32,236 nucleotides of DNA, from IMG/VR virus record IMGVR_UViG_3300021379_000365, positions 1 to 32,236 of that record; one strand, given 5' to 3'. The notes under the pieces were generated by a model. It made no database searches. It was given only the letters and a program-made list of their open reading frames with translations, and was not told the origin of the DNA. A program made the position numbers and the translations under genes. This DNA comes from a virus. The first letter of the stretch is position 1; each line of letters starts with the position of its first letter. This document shows positions 27,775-32,236 of the stretch, piece after piece.

Positions 27775-30362
27775 TAGTTATACTCCACCACGGCTGTCAG
27801 CTCAGATATGCTTGGCGATATGTTTTCGGCCTCGCTGACCAATACTACACGAAAACGAAACGCCCTGCCACTAAAGTCACCCGCCTTAAATAGTTTATAA
27901 TCCGACCACGTCGGCGAGCCAGATGGGTCATCGTCAGTTGTTGAAATATAGAACAAGACATTGTGGTCTGCAAATTGCGGGTCAGACCAGCTATCCCACA
28001 AGCCAGACCATGTGTCCCAATTCCCCGCGATGTCATCCCACAGGCCGGCGCCCGAATTAAACCGCACCAGCTTGCAGTCTATTCTCGCCCTGACACGCCG
28101 AACGCTGCTCGTGTCGATGTAGTTGCTGAAATCATAGGCGCCTGTTGCGGGTGATGACGGTGTGGCGTTGGTCGTCGTGACCAGCCTTAACTTGCTTGAT
28201 GTGACGGCGACGTTGGTTTTTGAGCCAGAAAACGAGGAATGCTCTGCCTGTGAGTTTGTGTTTGTGAAATCTTCCAAATCCTCAGCGGGCACGACGATTG
28301 ACGTATATGCCACGCTGTTATTGCCGAGTTTGTCATAGGCTCGGATTGTGTAGGTGCCAGAGCGTGCCGGAACGGTCACACTGTTGGCCGGTCGTGCCAC
28401 CTTATTGACGGCTGTTGTTGCGCTTGCCCATGAGCCGCCGCTTGTCTCCACTGCGTGTCGTATGCGGTAAAAGCTCAAATCAAGGTCGCCAACCGGCGAC
28501 CATTCCAAATTCAGCAGCGCACCGCCGACCGTTGCGTTGAAGTCGGTGACATTTTCTGGTGCATCGGCAAAGGCATTGACCGTGAAATTTTGGCGCAGCT
28601 CATATTCGGAGCGCACACCAAATGTGTTTATTGAGCGCGCCCTGATGTCATAGTTGGTGTTTTCAACATCTATGGCCTCAAACACGCCAAGCTCGCCGAC
28701 GCCAAGTTGCGTGAATGTCGTGTCCGATGACTTCTTAAATTCAACCTCGACAAAGTCAACACGCTCCGCAAGGTCTGCCGTGACTGTTGCTTTTAGCACT
28801 GTGACGACGTGCTCATTAATGACGCGAGGCTCAACCGCAATAGACAGCCCCACAGGTGCCGGCAGAAATGCATCGGCCAGAGCTGTGTTGTTATCCTCGA
28901 ATGATGTTTCCTCAGCGCTCCAGTCGTAAACAGCCGAGCTAATTTCTCCGAGCGTCAAATTTATTTGAGGCGCGACGTCTTGAGAGGGCTGAAACTGCCA
29001 CGCCAAGACCTCAAATGTTTTTGCGCTCCAACCGGCGCGGGTGTTTGTCAGTGAAACAACGTCGCCGACTTGCACTTGCATCGCGCGCAAACCCATAACA
29101 GTCGAAACGACAAGCTGCTCGCGGTTGCGATAAAGCATAATTTTGGCAATCCTCTGCGCCATTGTGCTGGTTGATGTGAATGGCAAGTCAAGATTTGTTT
29201 TTTGCTCTTCCCCGCCATCAACATTTATAAACGTCGTTGAGCGAATTTCAGGATAATCGGTCAGCTTCCAATTCGCTTCCTCGCCTTTGAATTTACCGTT
29301 TACGACGTTGAAATTTTCCTGTCGACTGCGACGTGTTTGAATTTGCAGATTGCCTCGCAAGTCATCCTCGGTAAAGGTAAACGATGGCGTCGTATAGGCG
29401 CCGGCCTTGCATCGAAACTTGCCTTGCGCATACCACATCGAGCCGGCCATAGCTTTGACCATTTCCTCAAGAATGCCGTTTGGTGCTGTGCCTGTGGTGA
29501 ATGCGCCATTCGTCTCATACCGCTTCTCTGTGCCGCCAGCGGCCAGCGTGACGTCCTCATCGCATATATTGGCGGCGGTGATGAGAGCCGTGTCGTCAAT
29601 CTCGTCGGCGTCTGCGTTAATACCGTAGTCAGACGTGAGATAGTCGCGCAAAACCAATGCAGAGTTTGCCGACCATGCCGTCGTTTGCGTGTTTGGATTA
29701 TATAGCTTTTTGCCCTTAATGACGGCGCTGATTTGCGGCTCACCTTGCGGAAACGCATCAGTGTCAAACTCCAATCTCAAATAAACATATGCGATGCCCC
29801 GCAATCTGTGGTCGTTTGTCCAGAGGCCGTCAGAAACCGTGACAAGCTCGCTTGCGGCTGTTTGCGTATCAGTGCCAAGAAATGCTGCGCAATACACCTT
29901 GCCGTCAAATTTATCCGGTGCCGTCGATGTCTGCAATGTGGTCGTCAGTGTCGATGCAAATGTCAGTTTCTCATCGTTGAGATAGACCTCTTCGACACTC
30001 TCAATCTCATGGCCGGCAAGCGCCATGATGATGTGCAAACGGCTGTCACCATTTGTTGTTTCCTTGTAAATTACCGGCCCGCCGACCTTTGTCTTGCCGT
30101 AAACAATGGCATGGTCGGCTGCGGCTGATAGCCCTGAAACATCATAACCGGTCTTGCCGGCGTTAGGGGCATCGGGCGTCTCTGGTGCAAACAGCATGCG
30201 TGACGCGATTGTGAGGCCGACAGTGTTGACGAATGCTGCGAAAAGACCGCCCGCTGCGGCTGATGCGGTATAGGTGCTGGCAATCCAAGACACTGCGGCA
30301 GCGACCGGCCCTGCCTCAGCGGCAGTCGGTAAAAGCAAAAGAAAAGGTAAAACTTGCCACAT
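27774..30362 (-). CDS. Tail tip / central hub protein, gpJ-like
   Basis: An 862-residue protein at the end of the tail block. The N-terminus is hydrophobic and signal-like (MWQVLPFLLLLPTAAEAG, then AAVSWIASTYTASAAAGGLF). The next 450 residues match tip attachment proteins of the J type: DHAIVYGKTKVGGPVIYKET, LMALAGHEIESVEEVYLN-like hub strands, LRDYLTSDYGINADADEID and QVQVGDVVSLTNTRAGW. A fibronectin type III domain lies near 596-690 (APENVTDFNATVGGALLNLE). A beta C-terminal domain follows. It would form the tail tip and start host contact. Confidence 0.82.
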   Translation of the reverse strand: MWQVLPFLLLLPTAAEAGPVAAAVSWIASTYTASAAAGGLFAAFVNTVGLTIASRMLFAPETPDAPNAGKTGYDVSGLSAAADHAIVYGKTKVGGPVIYKETTNGDSRLHIIMALAGHEIESVEEVYLNDEKLTFASTLTTTLQTSTAPDKFDGKVYCAAFLGTDTQTAASELVTVSDGLWTNDHRLRGIAYVYLRLEFDTDAFPQGEPQISAVIKGKKLYNPNTQTTAWSANSALVLRDYLTSDYGINADADEIDDTALITAANICDEDVTLAAGGTEKRYETNGAFTTGTAPNGILEEMVKAMAGSMWYAQGKFRCKAGAYTTPSFTFTEDDLRGNLQIQTRRSRQENFNVVNGKFKGEEANWKLTDYPEIRSTTFINVDGGEEQKTNLDLPFTSTSTMAQRIAKIMLYRNREQLVVSTVMGLRAMQVQVGDVVSLTNTRAGWSAKTFEVLAWQFQPSQDVAPQINLTLGEISSAVYDWSAEETSFEDNNTALADAFLPAPVGLSIAVEPRVINEHVVTVLKATVTADLAERVDFVEVEFKKSSDTTFTQLGVGELGVFEAIDVENTNYDIRARSINTFGVRSEYELRQNFTVNAFADAPENVTDFNATVGGALLNLEWSPVGDLDLSFYRIRHAVETSGGSWASATTAVNKVARPANSVTVPARSGTYTIRAYDKLGNNSVAYTSIVVPAEDLEDFTNTNSQAEHSSFSGSKTNVAVTSSKLRLVTTTNATPSSPATGAYDFSNYIDTSSVRRVRARIDCKLVRFNSGAGLWDDIAGNWDTWSGLWDSWSDPQFADHNVLFYISTTDDDPSGSPTWSDYKLFKAGDFSGRAFRFRVVLVSEAENISPSISELTAVVEYN

Positions 30363-30363
30363 A

Positions 30364-30789
30364 TCAAATCTTCCAAAAAATATCGCGGGCCTGTGGGTGT
30401 AAGAATATCACACCTTCATCGGATATAAAGGCAATATGCTCTCCGGTGCATATGCCAAGCACTAACCCCGTCACCGTGCCGGTTATTTCTTGCCGACCGA
30501 CCAGAGAACCGCGCGGTGGTATGGCAACATCAATTCGCTCAAGGCGCTTATCTATAGCGGCCACAATGCTGTCAGCATCGTTTTCTTTCAGTGTTTTCAG
30601 ATAATGCCGTTTCGCTGATAATGCTGTTGCATATTCACCGAGCCAATCGTCGGCAAATGACCGTCCTGTCATTGCTTTGACGGCCTGATTTGAGAACGTC
30701 ATGCAGTCATTGCTGCCCCACGCAAAAGGCTTGTCGCGTATGCTGTCGATAAAGTCGTCGAGATTATGTGACCATTCCGCAAGGCGCAT
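30364..30789 (-). CDS. DUF6950 / NlpC-P60-like tail protein
   Basis: A 141-residue protein starting M-R-L-A-E-W at the TGATG junction with the upstream gene. The motif PFAWGSNDCMTFSNQAVKAM carries Cys29 in the place of the NlpC/P60 catalytic cysteine. GEHIAFISDEGVIFLHPQAR may supply histidine. Related proteins in phages and gene transfer agents sit between the hub and tip genes and may cut peptidoglycan at entry. Whether this copy is active cannot be told. Confidence 0.75.
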   Translation of the reverse strand: MRLAEWSHNLDDFIDSIRDKPFAWGSNDCMTFSNQAVKAMTGRSFADDWLGEYATALSAKRHYLKTLKENDADSIVAAIDKRLERIDVAIPPRGSLVGRQEITGTVTGLVLGICTGEHIAFISDEGVIFLHPQARDIFWKI

Positions 30790-31412
30790 CACCGCCCCCA
30801 TGCGAATTTTTTGTCCTGTAGACTGTTGACAAACTCAAAGCCGCGGTCGCTTGCAAACCGTGCTTTCTGACTTTGGTCGGTATACCGACGCACACGCGCA
30901 CGCTCCAAATCAATCAACCGGCTTTCAACACCGACGGCGATTGTGCATGTCTCCGGCCCCTCGTCGATAGTCATCTGGTCAATGTAGCCAGAAAACACTT
31001 GCGTCATCACTTGCTGCGCCGGCGGCGACGTGTCCAAGCGACCACCAGCCTCGTTCAATACATAGGAACCATCTTCCTGCAAGAGAAAATCACCGCCGCC
31101 AAGAACGCCAAAAAAGATTTTGCATTTGCGCCCCTGATACGGCTCCGACAGCGCAAGGCTTATCATCTCGCTAGGTATGCCACTCAATGTGAGGGCTGCG
31201 CCCTTTGCTGATATGTCTGCGCTTTCGTCAATGCTCGATATTTGCAGCATATTGCCTGAGCCGACATATGTGTCGCCATCAAGCTCAACCTCACCTAAAC
31301 CCGACCAAAACCGCAAAGTCTGCGTGTCAAAAAATAATTCGGTCGCAAAAAAAAGCGTGATTTCATCACGCGCAATTTGCTGCGACAGGCCGGTTGTTAG
31401 CTCGCGGCTCAC
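30789..31412 (-). CDS. DUF2163-like baseplate hub protein
   Basis: A 207-residue protein. It starts at GTG (31412) overlapping the upstream stop (GTGA), with GAGG upstream. Segments such as ITLFFATELFFDTQTLRFWS, GDTYVGSGNMLQISSIDESA and EPYQGRKCKIFFGVL are typical of the DUF2163 / phiJL001 Gp84 family of alphaproteobacterial phages and gene transfer agents, part of the hub that joins distal tail to tip. The C-terminus (KFAWGR) touches the next gene. Confidence 0.78.
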   Translation of the reverse strand: MSRELTTGLSQQIARDEITLFFATELFFDTQTLRFWSGLGEVELDGDTYVGSGNMLQISSIDESADISAKGAALTLSGIPSEMISLALSEPYQGRKCKIFFGVLGGGDFLLQEDGSYVLNEAGGRLDTSPPAQQVMTQVFSGYIDQMTIDEGPETCTIAVGVESRLIDLERARVRRYTDQSQKARFASDRGFEFVNSLQDKKFAWGR

Positions 31413-32041
31413 GATATGGCCTCAACGCATGAAAAGCTCAAGCCAAAATGCACGACCTCATCGACCGTCCAGTTGACGTCGCTGGTCGCCAAGCGAAAAA
31501 CACCTTTGGCGTTAGACACCGTGACCGCCGCATCATCAGCCGGTGATGTGCGGAGTGATGGGAAAATATCAATATTTGCCTCGCCCGATGAGTTAGTGTC
31601 GGTGTCTGTCAGCACCTTGTGAAGCGTCGCACCTGAGCCTGTGCCGAGCTGAATATAATCGCCGGCTTTTAGATAACCCGAAACACTTGTCGGCAAGCCA
31701 TCAATCGCCAAATTGTCGCCGGTCTGACTTGCACCATTCACCAAAGGCGTGCCGGCGGTTGTTGATGCAGAACCGCGGGCAGTCGCACCGGACGGGTCGC
31801 CCATCAAAAATGTGCCCTTTTGCCCCTTCAGGCTTATGAGGAATGACAGCCATTCCTCAGCCTGTGCTCTGGTCAATGGCGGCAGTGTTATGTCAGCCGA
31901 CCAGCACTGGCCTGTGTGAGAAACGACTTGCTGCTTTAGTGTGAATGGCGACTGCGAAATCGCGACCACGTTTTTTGCTTGCAGCCGGATTGACTTCAGC
32001 GTTTTGACGGTCGGCATTGATAAGGGATAGATAATGGCCAT
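31409..32041 (-). CDS. Distal tail protein-like
   Basis: A 210-residue protein immediately after the tape measure gene, as for distal tail proteins. It opens MAIIYPLSMPTVKTLKSIRL, with SWSADITLPPLTRAQAEEWL-like core (here WSADITLPPLTRAQAEEWLS) and LKGQKGTFLMGDPSG. A Thr/Ser/Gly-rich insert (about residues 85-160) resembles an attached beta domain (TSVSGYLKAGDYIQLGTGSG). It ends HFGLSFSCVEAIS. It caps the tail tube and carries the hub proteins. Confidence 0.75.
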   Translation of the reverse strand: MAIIYPLSMPTVKTLKSIRLQAKNVVAISQSPFTLKQQVVSHTGQCWSADITLPPLTRAQAEEWLSFLISLKGQKGTFLMGDPSGATARGSASTTAGTPLVNGASQTGDNLAIDGLPTSVSGYLKAGDYIQLGTGSGATLHKVLTDTDTNSSGEANIDIFPSLRTSPADDAAVTVSNAKGVFRLATSDVNWTVDEVVHFGLSFSCVEAIS

Positions 32042-32043
32042 GA

Positions 32044-32236
32044 TTAAAACGCCTTGCTATAAGCGCCGCCGCGTTTGCGTGCATCGAGCACAGCGGCTTT
32101 CGACGCTTCTGCAATCTGCGGCATGAGCTGAGTGATTTCAGCGCGCACGGTCTGTGAGACGCCGGTCGATATGTTGACAGTTTGATTGACGGTCACACCG
32201 CCGCCGCCCATGTTCTTATTAGGAACGATGCTGCAC
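32044..32236 (-). CDS. Tail tape measure protein, C-terminal part at the contig end
   Basis: The 3' end of the gene that starts at 1433. Unique to this end are bases 32044-32104, coding for the last residues (ASKAAVLDARKRGGAYSKAF) and the TAA stop. The next gene's ATG follows two bases after the stop. Bases 32105-32230 repeat the other end, and the last six bases do not match it. Confidence 0.88.
   Translation of the reverse strand, partial: CSIVPNKNMGGGGVTVNQTVNISTGVSQTVRAEITQLMPQIAEASKAAVLDARKRGGAYSKAF
32105..32230. repeat. Direct terminal repeat, right copy
   Basis: Exact copy of bases 1-126. The following six bases (CTGCAC) differ from bases 127-132 (GTGCCG), so the contig tip holds an error or comes from a variant molecule. 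Confidence 0.93.

Overview
The window is one complete genome, about 32.1 kb, of a tailed bacteriophage with siphovirus-type genes, reported as a linear contig of a circular (or circularly assembled) molecule. The first 126 bases recur exactly at 32105-32230, and the tape measure gene is broken by the contig ends but reads in frame across the join. Every credible gene lies on the minus strand, so the genome is read from high to low coordinates. No integrase, excisionase, transposase, tRNA, rRNA or CRISPR array was seen.

The host is not named by the sequence. A marine alphaproteobacterium is the best guess. The reasons are a tail block resembling phiJL001 and gene-transfer-agent proteins (a DUF2163-like protein followed by a DUF6950-type protein), a 3TM GTA-type holin, fibre proteins of the kind common in marine phage contigs, and moderate GC content.

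Layout in transcription order: (1) An early block, 20.9 to 16.6 kb, of small mostly unknown genes starts at two near-duplicate promoter/operator regions (about 20.87 and 19.16 kb). It includes a SprT-like metalloprotease, a winged-helix-like protein, a Cys4 protein and a Cro/YdaS-like regulator. (2) A DNA metabolism block, 16.6 to 11.2 kb, holds a RusA resolvase, an HNH-AP2 homing-type endonuclease, a RecB/Cas4-like nuclease, an SSB-like protein, a possible nuclease, a primase-polymerase/RepA-type helicase and a protein with an SSB-like C-terminal tail. A dyad plus 11-bp iterons at 11.88-11.93 kb is a candidate origin or operator. (3) A packaging and head block, 11.2 to 2.3 kb, holds a basic protein, TerS, TerL, connector proteins, portal, a fused protease-major capsid protein and head-tail joining proteins. 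(4) The tail block runs from 2.3 kb through the contig end to 24.8 kb: tail tube, G/GT chaperones made by a -1 frameshift, tape measure, distal tail, hub, tail tip, two fibre-like proteins and a fibre chaperone-like protein. (5) A lysis and accessory block, 24.8 to 20.9 kb, holds XhlA-like and other small membrane proteins, two secreted proteins, a PD-(D/E)XK nuclease, an M15 endolysin and a GTA-type holin.

Genes are tightly packed with many TAATG, TGATG and ATGA overlaps, so translation is probably coupled. The most notable structures are the classical A-AAA-AAC frameshift site, the three-part capsid open frame with two internal ribosome-binding sites, the duplicated early promoters with shared operator-like repeats, and a series of RNA hairpins between early genes, three of which hold the stop codon in the loop.
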